A stretch of 64,000 nucleotides of DNA from Myxococcus dinghuensis (GCF_024198235.1 NZ_JAKCFB010000016.1:62001-126000); one strand, 5' to 3'. Counted from the first letter of the stretch, positions 52,228-61,519 are shown. The notes: generated by a model from the letters alone, not told the origin. Program-made: numbers and translations.

Positions 52228-52368
52228 ATGCATGACGACGAACGCATCATCCGCGAATGCCTTCGCGCCGCGGTGGAGGAGACCTCGAGCTGGTCGCGGT
52301 ACATTTCGGTGAGTCCCGGGGACGTCGAAGCCCTCTTCGAGCGCTGGCGAGCAACCCACGGCGCCTGA
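52228..52368 (+). CDS. Small protein or 46-codon fragment
   Basis: The frame from ATG 52228 reads MHDDERIIRECLRAAVEE and ends EALFERWRATHGA. The segment IRECLRAAVE resembles the start of small actinobacterial and proteobacterial hypothetical proteins that I have seen begin with EIRECLRAAVEG. AGGG lies about 8 nt upstream. It may be a short real gene or a remnant of one. Confidence 0.4.
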   Translation: MHDDERIIRECLRAAVEETSSWSRYISVSPGDVEALFERWRATHGA

Positions 52369-52714
52369 CCGGGCGCCCACGGTCCCAACCGTGGAGACCA
52401 ATGCAGGCCCCCCCCGTCCTCCCCGCCAACGCTCGCCTTCGCCGCCCCAACCCACGGTCGGGATGGGTCAACGACGCGGGCCGAGCGGACCTGGACCTCC
52501 TCGATCCGTCCCTGTCTCCCGCGACTTCGACGCCGTAGGGCGGGAGGGGAACCGAGGGCCGAGGCGCGGGAGCCCCGGCCGTCCCCCTGGCCCTCGGGCG
52601 CCCTGGGGAGCCCCCCGGCCCCTCTCGGAAGGTGTCATTCCGGAGGCGCTGGTGGGATTGTGTGCTTGCGTCCGTCGATGACTTCGACTACTTGTGCCCC
52701 CGTCACAGGCGTTT
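52369..52714. other. Intergenic region before tRNA-Arg (346 bp)
   Basis: No gene is supported here. The region is GC-rich and contains the tRNA promoter near its right end. I saw no repeat of the tRNA 3' end, so there is no sign of an integrated element. Confidence 0.5.
52666..52694 (+). promoter_or_regulatory. Candidate promoter of tRNA-Arg
   Basis: TTGCGT (52666-52671) and TACTTG (52689-52694) are spaced by 17 bp. The predicted start is about 13 nt before the mature tRNA 5' end. Confidence 0.5.
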
Positions 52715-52788
<74 letters not shown>

Positions 52789-52797
52789 CAGACGGAA

Positions 52798-52840
52798 GTG
52801 CCCGGGACTGTTGAGGTTTCCCCTCACCGGTCCCGGGCAC
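52798..52840 (+). terminator. Perfect hairpin after tRNA-Arg
   Basis: GTGCCCGGGAC (52798-52808) and GTCCCGGGCAC (52830-52840) pair over 11 bp, and TGAGG/CCTCA in the loop can extend the structure. It starts 9 nt after the tRNA. There is no T-run, so it may act as a processing or Rho-assisted terminator element. Confidence 0.55.
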
Positions 52841-53110
52841 CACTCCTCCGCCAAGACCTTTCGCCCCCAAATCGCCCGAACGCACCTGTCGACGGCGGAC
52901 ATCCCGACCGCGCGGACACACCTGTCCCAGTTCGGCGAAGGACGCCGTCGACGCGGACCGCACACGGGCGCAACCCTCGCTCCCCCACCGTCATTCCGCG
53001 TCGAATCCCCTCATTTTTTCGAAGGTCCGTGGGGGCTTTTCCTATTGGCGCGGAAATGACCGGCGCAGCAGATACATCCCAGGCCCATGGTGGGCCGCAA
53101 GGAGCCGAGG

Positions 53111-53479
53111 ATGCGAATCGAAATCCGAGCCCGTCACTTCTCCCTCACGGACACCCTGCGCGACTACTGCGAGCGCCGCGCGCGCTTCGCGATGGGGCGA
53201 CTGTCGGACCGGGTCCGGGACGTGACGGTGCGCTTGGAGGACATCAACGGCCCACGCGGAGGCGTGGACAAGGTCGCCAAGGTGACAGTGCGGCTGGAGC
53301 ACGGCGGGCAACTGGCGGTGGAGGCGTCCGAAGCCACCCTGGCCGCCGCCGTGGACCGCGCGCTGGAGCGGGCGGGACACGCGCTGAGCAAGGCCCTGGG
53401 ACGCTCCCAGCGCATCGCCAGCGACAGCGTGAGGACGGCGTCGTGGCAACCCGAGGAGCTGCTCCCCTCCCCGTCCTGA
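53111..53479 (+). CDS. hpf: Ribosome hibernation-promoting factor (HPF/YfiA/RaiA) family
   Basis: A 122-residue protein with the short HPF fold: MRIEIRARHFSLTDTLRDYCERR, the strand DVTVRLEDING, KVTVRLEHGGQLAVEASEATLAAAVDRALERAGHAL-type residues (seen as KVTVRLEHGG and AVEASEATLAAAVDRALE). These proteins sit in the 30S decoding centre and silence ribosomes in stationary phase. AAGGAG lies 7 nt before the ATG. The long-form dimerisation domain is absent. Confidence 0.88.
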   Translation: MRIEIRARHFSLTDTLRDYCERRARFAMGRLSDRVRDVTVRLEDINGPRGGVDKVAKVTVRLEHGGQLAVEASEATLAAAVDRALERAGHALSKALGRSQRIASDSVRTASWQPEELLPSPS

Positions 53480-53497
53480 CGTGACTCGAACCGGTGA

Positions 53498-53523
53498 GCC
53501 CTCCCGCATCGACGCGGGAGGGC
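53498..53523 (+). terminator. GC hairpin after hpf
   Basis: GCCCTCCCGC and GCGGGAGGGC form a perfect 10-bp stem with a 6-nt loop, 18 nt after the hpf stop. There is no T-run. It likely marks the hpf transcript end or a processing site before the thioredoxin gene. Confidence 0.55.
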
Positions 53524-53591
53524 CCATCCGGTGGCAGGATGCGCGGCAGGGCGCGCCACACCGCGCGGCCGCCAACGTGGAGGTCGAAGTG

Positions 53592-54134
53592 ATGTCTGGC
53601 ACATGGGCGCGGGCGAGAGGCACCTGGGAACAGGCCCGCCGCCGCTGGTGGGTCCGCTGGGGCGTGGACCTGCTCCTCATCGGCCTCGTCTTCGTGGCCG
53701 TGAGCACCTGGCAGACGCGACGCCACGCCCGCGCGGGCACCCCCGCCCCGGACTTCACGCTGCGCACGCTGAGCGGAGACACGGTGAGCCTGGAGTCCCT
53801 GCGCGGCCGCCCCGTGGTGCTCGCCTTCTGGGCCCCCTGGTGTGGTGTCTGCGGCGCGGAGTCCTCCAACCTCTCCCAGCTCCGGAAGCTCGCGGGGGAC
53901 TCGGCCCACGTGGTGTCCGTCGCCGTGGCGTACGAGGACACGGCGGACGTCCAGCGCTTCGTCGACGCCCACGGCGTGGACTATCCCGTCCTCCTGGGGG
54001 ACGACGCGCTCCAGCGCACCTGGCGCGTGGACGTCTTCCCCACGGTGTACTTCCTCTCGCCCGAAGGACACATCCAGCGCTCCGTGGTCGGCTACACCAC
54101 GCTCGCGGGGCTGTCCTGGCGGTGGTGGCTGTAG
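53592..54134 (+). CDS. TlpA/ResA-like membrane-anchored thioredoxin
   Basis: A 180-residue protein with an N-terminal basic region, one transmembrane helix (about 24-40) and a periplasmic thioredoxin fold. The fold has APDFTLRTLSGD, the redox pair C84/C87 in WCGVC, and the cis-Pro site in VDVFPTVYFL. The WCxxC of ResA/TlpA-type reductases supports periplasmic disulfide reduction, for example in cytochrome maturation. GGAGG lies 8 nt before the ATG. The partner is unknown. Confidence 0.85.
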   Translation: MSGTWARARGTWEQARRRWWVRWGVDLLLIGLVFVAVSTWQTRRHARAGTPAPDFTLRTLSGDTVSLESLRGRPVVLAFWAPWCGVCGAESSNLSQLRKLAGDSAHVVSVAVAYEDTADVQRFVDAHGVDYPVLLGDDALQRTWRVDVFPTVYFLSPEGHIQRSVVGYTTLAGLSWRWWL

Positions 54135-54146
54135 TCCACCTCGCGC

Positions 54147-57100
54147 TCAACGCCCACCGGCGACGAGCCGCCGCAACCAGTCCGCCCAGTTGCGTCGGGG
54201 CGCGACCGGGTACGCCACGCTGGCGGGGACACGCAGCTCCACCTCCGTGCCCGCGCCCGCCCGGCACCAGATTTCGAGCTGCGCGCCAATCCGCAGCGCG
54301 CGCTCGCGCATTCCGGACAGCCCCCAGTGCCCGGGCTTGCCACCGTCCCGGAGGAAGGCCTCCTCCACGCCCCGTCCGTCGTCGCGGATGCGCAGCCGCA
54401 GCATGCCGAAGTCATACGTCAGCTCGGCCTCGATGCGCCCGGCCTCCGCGTGCTGGAAGGCGTTCATCAGCGCCTCGCGCCCGATGTGGAAGACCTCGTC
54501 GCGCACCACCGCGTCCAACGGCACCGCCGCCCCCTCCTCCAACATGCGGAACGCGACGTCGTACTCCTCCGTGAGCGCGGCGCCCACCCGGGCGAGCGAA
54601 GCGGCCAGCTCCTCGGTCATCTCCGTCGCCGCGCGCAGGTCCATCACCCGATCCCGCCCCTCCACGATGACCTCGTCCGCGCGGTCCAACGCCTTCTCCA
54701 GGGACACGCGCGCCGGGTGGTCCGGAGGAATCATCTCCGCGGCGGACTGGAAGCGCAGCACCAGCCCGTGGACGCCCTGCAACAGCGTGTCATGCAGCTC
54801 CCGCGCGATTCGCACCCGCTCGCTGTGACGCTCCTCGAGCAACCGGCGCACGTTGGCCTGCACCTGCCGCACCCGCAACAGGTACAGCCCCCACACCACG
54901 GCCAGCCCGCTCACGCCGCACAGCAAGCGGAACCACCCCGTCTGGAAGAAGGCCGGGGGCAGGAAGAAGTCGAGCGTCGCGCCCGTCTCGTTCCAGACGC
55001 CGTCGTTGTTCGCGGCGATGACGCGGAAGCGGTAGTGCCCCGGCTCCAGGCGCGAGTAGTACGCCGTGCGCCGCGTCCCGACGTCCTGCCAGTCCTCGTC
55101 CACGCCCTCCAGGCGATAGCGGAAGCGCACCCGCTCGGGGATGGAGAGGCTCAGCGCGGTGTAGTCGATCTCGAGGTTCCCCGCCCGCCGAGGCAGCGAC
55201 AGCCCCTCCCCGAGCGGGAGGTCCACACCGTCCACGCGCAGGTGGCGGATGGCGACCGGCGGCGGCAGCGGGTTGCGGGGGATGCGCGCCGGGTCCACCC
55301 ACACCACGCCGTTGCTCGTCGCGAACCACAGCCGTCCATCCGGCCCCTGCACCATCGTCGGCAGCGGGCGCACCAGGGCGGGCCGCCCCGGCAGGCCATC
55401 CAGGAAGTCGAAGTGCTCGGCGCGGGCCCGGTGGTCCGGTTGTGCGAAGGCGCGGGACAGCTCCGCCGCCGACACGTGGAGGATGCCCGGGACGGCGTGG
55501 AGCCAGAGACTCCCATCCGGCATCTCCTGCACACCCGAGACGCCCCGAAGGGTCTCCCCCGCCAGCTCCACCTGGAGGCTCCGGAAGCGCTCGCCGTCCA
55601 GGTACGCGAGCCCCTGGACGCCACCCATCCACACCCGGGTCCCCACGAACAACGACGTCGCGACACCGACGTCCAGCCCCTCCGCCTGGCCCCAGCGACG
55701 CACCTGCGTGCCATCGATCCGGACGGCCTCCGCGTCGTGCCCCAACCAGACGCGGCCTCGGGCATCCGTCGCGAGGACGATGACGCGGGGCTGGCTGGTC
55801 AACCGGAGCGCGTCGCCAATCGGCGTCCACGTCCCGCCCTTCCACCGCCAGAGCCCTTCCCGCACGAAGGCGACCCACACCGCGCCCTCCGCGTCGCGGA
55901 CCATCGCCTGCACCTGCACCGTGTTCCCTGGGAACGGGTAGGCCGTGGCGAGCACGGGGCGCCCGCGCTCCAGGCGCCACAGGCCGTTCTCCGCGCCGAA
56001 CCACACCGTACCCTCCGCGTCCCGGTACGCCTTTCGAACGGCCGCGCCCAGTTCGAGCGTCTCCACGGAGTGGCTCGACAGGCGCATCAGCGGCCGGTTC
56101 GTGGTGCCAGCCCACACGGCGCCGTCGCCATCCACGGCCAGGGCGAAGTCGTGCGCGCCGCTCGGAAACTCCGCGGGCACCAGCACGCTGCGGCGGAGCC
56201 TGTCCAACCCGGCGCTCGTCCCCACCCAGAGCGTCCCCTCCCGGTCCTCGAGGATGGGCCACGCGTAGTCCGCGCTGAGCCCGTCGCGCTCCCTGAACAC
56301 CTCCACGCCCGCGGCGTCACGCCCGGGCGACGCGTCCCCCAGGCGCTCGTGCCACGCAATCCGTCGCAGGCCATCCCCCAGCGACGTCACCCACAGGCTG
56401 CCCTCGCGATCGAACAGCAGGCCCGCGGACTCGACCTCCAACCGGGCCTGCCGGGGATGAGGCACGCCTCCGGACAGGGCGACACGCCGCACGTGGCCCT
56501 GGAGCTCCGCCGCCCAGATGGCCCCGTCGGGGCCCTGGACCAGCCGCCCTCCCCACTTCGGCAGTGAGACGCCCACGGGGCGGAACCGCGTGCCGCCCTT
56601 CTCCAGGTACATGAGCGCGTCGCCCACGACGGCCCACACCGCGTCGTCCCGGTCCACCAGCAGCGCGTAGACGCGGTTGCCCACCACGCCCCACGCCTCG
56701 CCCAGTCGCGTCCACCGCCCGCCCTCGAACAGGTTGAGGCCCCCCAACGGCCCCGCCGCCCACACCCGCCCCTCGTCATCCAGGGCCAGCGACATGAGGG
56801 AGGACTTCTGGAGGCCCTCGCCCGCTCCGTAGCGCGTCATCTTCCCGTCGCGCAGGAAGGCCAGTCCCCCATGGGTGAACGACATCCACAGGCCACCGTC
56901 CGGCGTGGGCAGCAACGCGCTGACGGGTCCCACCATGCGGCCATCCGGCGCCACGAAGCGCTCGAAGCGGACCCCGTCGAACGTGTAGAGCGTCGCCCCC
57001 GTGGCCAGCCACAGGAACCCGTCGCGGGTCTGCGCGATGACGGAGACCTGACCGGGAGCCCCGTCCTTCACCGTCCAGCGCGAGTGATAGAACTGCGCGA

Positions 57101-57224
57101 TGCTCCGCTCTCGCGGCTGCGCGCGCGGGGAGCCCCACGGCACCAGGAGCAGGAGCGCGAGCCAGGGCCACGCGCTCCCACCACCACCGGTACGTCGCCG
57201 ACGATGAAGCACCGCCTCGCTCAT
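54147..57224 (-). CDS. Beta-propeller (Reg_prop/Y_Y_Y) sensor histidine kinase
   Basis: A 1025-residue kinase. After a signal sequence (about 12-37), the periplasmic part holds repeated Reg_prop segments (DGFLWLATG, DGGLWMSF, DDAVWAV, EGTLWVGTSAGLDRL, DGRLWFATSNGVVWVDP) forming two beta-propellers, then a Y_Y_Y domain (about 665-740, ending LEPGHYRFRVIAANNDGVW). A transmembrane helix (about 760-780) leads to a HisKA_3 domain with H811 in ELHDTLLQGVHG and an HATPase with DDGRGV and GLSGMRERA. There is no receiver or DNA-binding domain. It lies 108 bp downstream of the GH16 gene on the same strand. No response regulator is near. Confidence 0.9.
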   Translation of the reverse strand: MSEAVLHRRRRTGGGGSAWPWLALLLLVPWGSPRAQPRERSIAQFYHSRWTVKDGAPGQVSVIAQTRDGFLWLATGATLYTFDGVRFERFVAPDGRMVGPVSALLPTPDGGLWMSFTHGGLAFLRDGKMTRYGAGEGLQKSSLMSLALDDEGRVWAAGPLGGLNLFEGGRWTRLGEAWGVVGNRVYALLVDRDDAVWAVVGDALMYLEKGGTRFRPVGVSLPKWGGRLVQGPDGAIWAAELQGHVRRVALSGGVPHPRQARLEVESAGLLFDREGSLWVTSLGDGLRRIAWHERLGDASPGRDAAGVEVFRERDGLSADYAWPILEDREGTLWVGTSAGLDRLRRSVLVPAEFPSGAHDFALAVDGDGAVWAGTTNRPLMRLSSHSVETLELGAAVRKAYRDAEGTVWFGAENGLWRLERGRPVLATAYPFPGNTVQVQAMVRDAEGAVWVAFVREGLWRWKGGTWTPIGDALRLTSQPRVIVLATDARGRVWLGHDAEAVRIDGTQVRRWGQAEGLDVGVATSLFVGTRVWMGGVQGLAYLDGERFRSLQVELAGETLRGVSGVQEMPDGSLWLHAVPGILHVSAAELSRAFAQPDHRARAEHFDFLDGLPGRPALVRPLPTMVQGPDGRLWFATSNGVVWVDPARIPRNPLPPPVAIRHLRVDGVDLPLGEGLSLPRRAGNLEIDYTALSLSIPERVRFRYRLEGVDEDWQDVGTRRTAYYSRLEPGHYRFRVIAANNDGVWNETGATLDFFLPPAFFQTGWFRLLCGVSGLAVVWGLYLLRVRQVQANVRRLLEERHSERVRIARELHDTLLQGVHGLVLRFQSAAEMIPPDHPARVSLEKALDRADEVIVEGRDRVMDLRAATEMTEELAASLARVGAALTEEYDVAFRMLEEGAAVPLDAVVRDEVFHIGREALMNAFQHAEAGRIEAELTYDFGMLRLRIRDDGRGVEEAFLRDGGKPGHWGLSGMRERALRIGAQLEIWCRAGAGTEVELRVPASVAYPVAPRRNWADWLRRLVAGGR

Positions 57225-57332
57225 CCGTCTCCGCACTCCGGGCGCGGCCCGCGAGTCGCCGGATTATCTCCCGGAGGAATCACCGGACATCCCCCGGAAG
57301 GGGGACGGCGACCTCGCGCCCCCGCGGAGGGG

Positions 57333-58676
57333 TTACAAGCGCACGAGCTCCACGTCATCCATGTGGATGAAGTTGGCGCCGTTCCCCGTGGTGGCGCGGG
57401 TGTGGAAGCCCAGCTCGAGGTAGCCCCCCGTCACGGAGATGGCGGGTGACTCCACGAGCGTCCAGGCGCCGTACGTCCCCAGCTCCGTGAACGCCGGAGC
57501 GCACTCCGGACACGTCTTGGCCTGGATGCGCGCCAGGTCGAAGGTGCCGCCCTTGCGCACCCACGCGCGGACCTTGTAGCTGCCGGACGCCAGCCCCGAC
57601 ACCGCCTGGAACGTCCACACCTCGAAGGGCGCGGCGTTGTTCCAGTGGGACAGGTGGTAGCTGCCGGAGTGCCCCCCGTTGTACGTCTCGCTGAAGTCCG
57701 CGGCCTCCGTCCCGTTGGGGCTCCAGGTGGACCAGCCGCTCATGCCGCCCTCGAAGCCCGGGTTGGCCAGCGCGACGCCCGAGCCCCCGCCCGGCTGGTA
57801 CCAACGCACCCACTCCACCTCCATCGTCTTGCGCTGCCCCGTCGGCAGGTCGATGGCGGCGGCCCCGGGGTTTCCGTACCAGTTCCCGCCCAGCGCCAGG
57901 TTCAGCAGGATGTAGTGAGGTTGCTGGAAGCCCGGCTCGTTGTGCGCGTAGTCCGCCGTCGCGCGGACCTCGTTGTCGAGCCGGAACACCATGCGGCTCG
58001 CGGACCACTCCACCTCGTAGGTGTGGAACGCATCCGCCAGCGAATACCCGCGGTCCGCGCCCGCGCCCCAGTCACCACCGGCCCAGTGCGTGGCGACCTT
58101 CATCCACGAAGGCGAACCCGAGTGCCACTCGAGGATGTCGATCTCCCCCGCGCGCGGCCAGCCCACGCTGGAGATGTTCGCGCCCAGCGTCCAGAACGCC
58201 GGCCACATGCCGTAACCCGAAGGGACCTTGATGCTCGCGACGAGCTTGCCGTATTGCCGCTCCACCTTGCTCTTGGTGTGGATGCGGCCCGAATAGAACG
58301 AACGCGCGCCATAGCCGGCGCACCGCGAATCGTAGGGCCCGTCCGACGTGCGCTCCGCGGTGAGGATGAGCTTTCCACCGCTCACCGTGACGTTCTGCGC
58401 GCGCGGGAACTCCAGCTCCCCGGTGCCGAAGTTGCAGTTGTTCGTGACGGGGTCGTAGTTGCTCGTCAGCACGTTCCAGTTCGCCGTGTTGAGGCTCGTG
58501 CCCGTGAAGTCGTCCTGCCACGCCAGCGTCCACCCCGCGCCGGGGTCGTAGGCCCGCTCCTCCTGGACCTGCTCCACCAGCGGCGAGGGCGCGAGCACCT
58601 CCGCCTCCCGACCACAGCCCGCCAGCACCAGGGCCCCACACAGCCACCCCCACCGCGATTCGCGTCGTCCCACCAT
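57333..58676 (-). CDS. GH16 endo-beta-glucanase lipoprotein with carbohydrate-binding domain
   Basis: A 447-residue lipoprotein (lipobox LVLAGC, C21) with a GH16 domain (about 45-300). The catalytic motif EIDILE gives nucleophile E178 and acid/base E183, with MWPAFWTLG just upstream, as in laminarinases (beta-1,3-glucanases). The C-terminal 140 residues (about 308-447, NPGFEGGMSGW ... MDDVELVRL) form a CBM4/9-type beta sandwich. Substrates may be fungal or algal beta-glucans, which suits a predatory soil bacterium. A GAGG lies 9 nt before the ATG. The kinase gene follows. Confidence 0.9.
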   Translation of the reverse strand: MVGRRESRWGWLCGALVLAGCGREAEVLAPSPLVEQVQEERAYDPGAGWTLAWQDDFTGTSLNTANWNVLTSNYDPVTNNCNFGTGELEFPRAQNVTVSGGKLILTAERTSDGPYDSRCAGYGARSFYSGRIHTKSKVERQYGKLVASIKVPSGYGMWPAFWTLGANISSVGWPRAGEIDILEWHSGSPSWMKVATHWAGGDWGAGADRGYSLADAFHTYEVEWSASRMVFRLDNEVRATADYAHNEPGFQQPHYILLNLALGGNWYGNPGAAAIDLPTGQRKTMEVEWVRWYQPGGGSGVALANPGFEGGMSGWSTWSPNGTEAADFSETYNGGHSGSYHLSHWNNAAPFEVWTFQAVSGLASGSYKVRAWVRKGGTFDLARIQAKTCPECAPAFTELGTYGAWTLVESPAISVTGGYLELGFHTRATTGNGANFIHMDDVELVRL

Positions 58677-58846
58677 GTCGTCCACCTCAGAGATGTGCCG
58701 AATCTGCGATTGCTCGCTTATCCGATATTTCAAGAATCGACACCCCTCCTCTCGTGGCATCCGGGGCTCCTCCGCCTGGATGCGCATGGATTGTCCGGAG
58801 GCGGACGGTGCGTAGCTTCTGACGCATCGGCTCGGAAGGAGGCGCC

Positions 58847-59590
58847 ATGGCCATCACCTCGGTATTCGGCGACGTGGACCTGCCCTGGAAGCGGCGGGAC
58901 TGGCGGTCGCGGCTGAAGCGGACCGCGCGCCGTTACGAGCGGCGCCCCGTCCTGCGAACGCCCACGGGCGCCACGGACGCGGAGACGGCGACGCGGCGCG
59001 TGCTCCTGTACTTCATGCTCCCGGCGTGGCTGGTGCCGGGCGTGGTGGACTGGGTGTGGCACAAGCGCACGGACATCGAGCACACCAGCGGCGCGGGCGA
59101 GTCACTCATCCATTGTCTGATGATGACGGAGGTGGGTGTCCCGGTGCTGATGGGACTGTTGATGGAGATCAACCCGCTGACGCTCTCCCTCATGCTGGGG
59201 CACTCGCTCGTCCACGAGGCCACCGCCTTCGCGGACGTGGCCTACGCGGTGAACCACCAGCGCGACGTTCAGCCCCGCGAGCAACACACGCACAGCTTCC
59301 TGGAGGTGCTGCCCTTCATGGCGGTGTCCTCCATCGTCTGCCTGCACTGGGACCAGTTCCTGGCCATCTGGGGGCTGGGCGGGAGGAAGGGCCGGTGGCG
59401 CTTCGCCTTGAAGAAGCGGCGACTGCCACCTGGCTATCTGCGGGTCATCCTCACGGCGATCGGCGCCACCATCGCCCTGCCGTACGCCAACGAGCTGTGG
59501 CGCTGCGTGCGCGCCCAGCGCCGGGGCGAGGCGCTGCCGCCTTGGAAGGTGGGCCCCCACGAGTCCGTGGCGTTCGAGGAGCCCCACTGA
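58847..59590 (+). CDS. Histidine-rich integral membrane protein, possible metal-dependent enzyme
   Basis: A 247-residue protein with about four membrane helices (about 52-70, 92-118, 155-172, 198-215). Many His and acidic residues cluster near the membrane: DWVWHKRTDIEH (68-79), LIHCLMMTE, LGHSLVHEATAFADV (H119, H123, E124, D130), EQHTHSFLE (H147, H149) and CLHWDQF (H167). The spacing resembles membrane di-iron hydroxylases/desaturases. Homologues that I recall carry an unsupported 'diguanylate cyclase' label; no GGDEF is present. Function unknown. It is convergent with the sulfate operon. Confidence 0.65.
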   Translation: MAITSVFGDVDLPWKRRDWRSRLKRTARRYERRPVLRTPTGATDAETATRRVLLYFMLPAWLVPGVVDWVWHKRTDIEHTSGAGESLIHCLMMTEVGVPVLMGLLMEINPLTLSLMLGHSLVHEATAFADVAYAVNHQRDVQPREQHTHSFLEVLPFMAVSSIVCLHWDQFLAIWGLGGRKGRWRFALKKRRLPPGYLRVILTAIGATIALPYANELWRCVRAQRRGEALPPWKVGPHESVAFEEPH

Positions 59591-59603
59591 CGCGCCCCAC
59601 GCG

Positions 59604-60671
59604 TCAGATGGCGTAGTCCCCCACGAAGACGGAGGCGGAGAGCACGTCGGCGCGCACCGCGTCCCCCTCGGTGAGGCCCAACGCGTCGAACTCCGAGCGC
59701 GACACCTGCACGGTGATTTCGTCGCCGGAGGGGAGCGCGAGCAGCACCTTGACGAAGCCCCCCACCGCCTTGAGCCGGGCGACACGACCGGTGACGGGCT
59801 GGGGGCCAGGGGTGCTGACCTCGTGTCGGGCGAGCTTGATGTCGTGCGGGCGCACGAAGGCATGCACCGCCTCGCCCTCGCGTGCGGCGGCGGGGACGTC
59901 CAACGCGAGCGAGCCCACCTCGGCCTTCCCTGCCTGGACGCGCCCCCGCAGGACGCTGGCGCCGCCGATGAAGGACGCGACGAAGGGCGAGGCCGGGTGG
60001 TTGTAGATGTCCTCGGGCGCGCCGGCCTGCGCCACCCGCCCCTCGCTCATCACCACCACGTGCTGAGAGATTTCGAGCGCCTCCTCCTGGTCGTGCGTCA
60101 CCAGCAGCGTGGTGAGTCCGGTCCGCGAGTGCAGCGCGTGCAGCCACTCGCGCAGCTCCTCCCGCACCCGCGTGTCGAGCGCGCCGAAGGGCTCGTCCAG
60201 GAGCAGCACCCGCGGGCGGATGGCCAGGGCCCGCGCGAAGGCCACACGCTGCCGCTGGCCACCGGACAACTGCCCCGGGTAGCGATGCCCCAGCGCCTCC
60301 AACTGGACCAGGCGCAGCATCTCGTCCACCCGGGCCTCCGTCTCCGCCCGGGGCAGGCGCCGCACCTCCAGGCCGAAGGCGATGTTCTCTCGCACCGTCA
60401 TGTGCCGGAAGAGCGCGTAGCTCTGGAAGACGACCCCCACGCCCCGCTGCTGCACGGGCTGCCGGGTACAGTCCACGCCGTCGATGTGGACCCGACCTGC
60501 GTCGGGGGCTTCCAGCCCCGCGATGAGGCGCAGGAGCGTGGACTTGCCCGCGCCGGAGGGGCCCAGCAGGGAGGTGATGGCGCCCGTGGGGGCGTGGAAC
60601 GAGACGTCCGAGACGGCCGGACTGCCGCCGGGGGAGAACCTCCGGGTGACCTGCTCGACGACGACGCTCAT
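59604..60671 (-). CDS. cysA: Sulfate ABC transporter ATPase CysA
   Basis: A 355-residue ABC ATPase with Walker A GPSGAGKST (37-45), Q-loop FQSYALF, signature LSGGQRQR (about 134-141), Walker B LLLDEPFGALD and a C-terminal TOBE-type region (about 240-350). Phrases such as FRHMTVRENIAFGL and REWLHALH are typical of CysA. It overlaps the cysW stop by ATGA and closes the operon. Confidence 0.94.
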   Translation of the reverse strand: MSVVVEQVTRRFSPGGSPAVSDVSFHAPTGAITSLLGPSGAGKSTLLRLIAGLEAPDAGRVHIDGVDCTRQPVQQRGVGVVFQSYALFRHMTVRENIAFGLEVRRLPRAETEARVDEMLRLVQLEALGHRYPGQLSGGQRQRVAFARALAIRPRVLLLDEPFGALDTRVREELREWLHALHSRTGLTTLLVTHDQEEALEISQHVVVMSEGRVAQAGAPEDIYNHPASPFVASFIGGASVLRGRVQAGKAEVGSLALDVPAAAREGEAVHAFVRPHDIKLARHEVSTPGPQPVTGRVARLKAVGGFVKVLLALPSGDEITVQVSRSEFDALGLTEGDAVRADVLSASVFVGDYAI

Positions 60672-61519
60672 GAGGCCTCGCTCCTCCACTCCACGTATTT
60701 CTTCAGCACCAGCGTCACGAGCGCGAGCAGCGTGAGCAGCGACGCCACCGCGAACGCGCCCGTGAAGTCGTATTCGTTGTAGAGAATCTCCGCGTGCAGC
60801 GGCAGCGTGGTGGTGACGCCGCGCACGTGGCCGGACACCACGGACACCGCGCCGAACTCCCCCATCGCCCGCGCGTTGCAGAGGATGACGCCGTAGAGCA
60901 CGCCCCACTTCACCTTCGGCAGCGTGACGCGGAGGAACGTGCGCCAGCCCCCGGCGCCCAGCGTCAGCGCCGCCTCCTCCTCGTCGCTGCCCTGCGCCTG
61001 CATCACCGGCAGCACCTCGCGCACGACGAACGGCAGGGTGATGAACACCGTGGCCAGGACGATGCCCGGCACCGCGAAGATGACGTGCAGGTCCCACTCC
61101 GCCAGCCAGGGCCCCAGCCACCCCTGGCGCCCGAAGAGCAGCACGAAGATGAGCCCCGCGATGACGGGGGACACGCTGAACGGCAGGTCGATGAGGGTGA
61201 GCAGGAGCGCGCGCCCCGGGAAGCGGAAGCGCGACAGGAGCCACGCCGCGGCCAGGCCGAACACCAGGTTGAGCGGCACCGCGATTCCGGCGGCCGTCAA
61301 CGTCAGGAGGATGGCCGAGCGCGCCTCCGGATGGGAGACGGCGGCGAGATAACCCGCGGAGCCCTTCTGGAACGCGAAGGTGAAGACGGCGACCAGCGGC
61401 ACGAACAGGAAGACGCCCAGGAACACGAGCGCCACCGCGATGAGCGCCCAGCGCAGCAAGGGCGAGCCGCCCAGCGTGCGCGCCTGCCGCCGCGCCATGG
61501 GTGTGGAGGGAGCGAACAT
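60668..61519 (-). CDS. cysW: Sulfate ABC transporter permease CysW
   Basis: A 283-residue permease with six helices and the EAA loop EEEAALTLGAGGWRTFLRVTLP-type residues (seen as EEEAALTLGAGGW and FLRVTLPKVKW). CysW-specific segments NARAMGEFGAVSVVSGHVRG and TLPLHAEILYNEYD are present. The start may be the ATG used here or one seven codons later. It lies 5 bp after cysT. Confidence 0.94.
   Translation of the reverse strand: MFAPSTPMARRQARTLGGSPLLRWALIAVALVFLGVFLFVPLVAVFTFAFQKGSAGYLAAVSHPEARSAILLTLTAAGIAVPLNLVFGLAAAWLLSRFRFPGRALLLTLIDLPFSVSPVIAGLIFVLLFGRQGWLGPWLAEWDLHVIFAVPGIVLATVFITLPFVVREVLPVMQAQGSDEEEAALTLGAGGWRTFLRVTLPKVKWGVLYGVILCNARAMGEFGAVSVVSGHVRGVTTTLPLHAEILYNEYDFTGAFAVASLLTLLALVTLVLKKYVEWRSEAS

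Noticed and set aside
57225-57332. Sigma-54 or other promoter between the GH16 gene and the kinase gene
   Set aside because: No -24/-12 or good -35/-10 pair was found in the 108-bp gap, which favours co-transcription.
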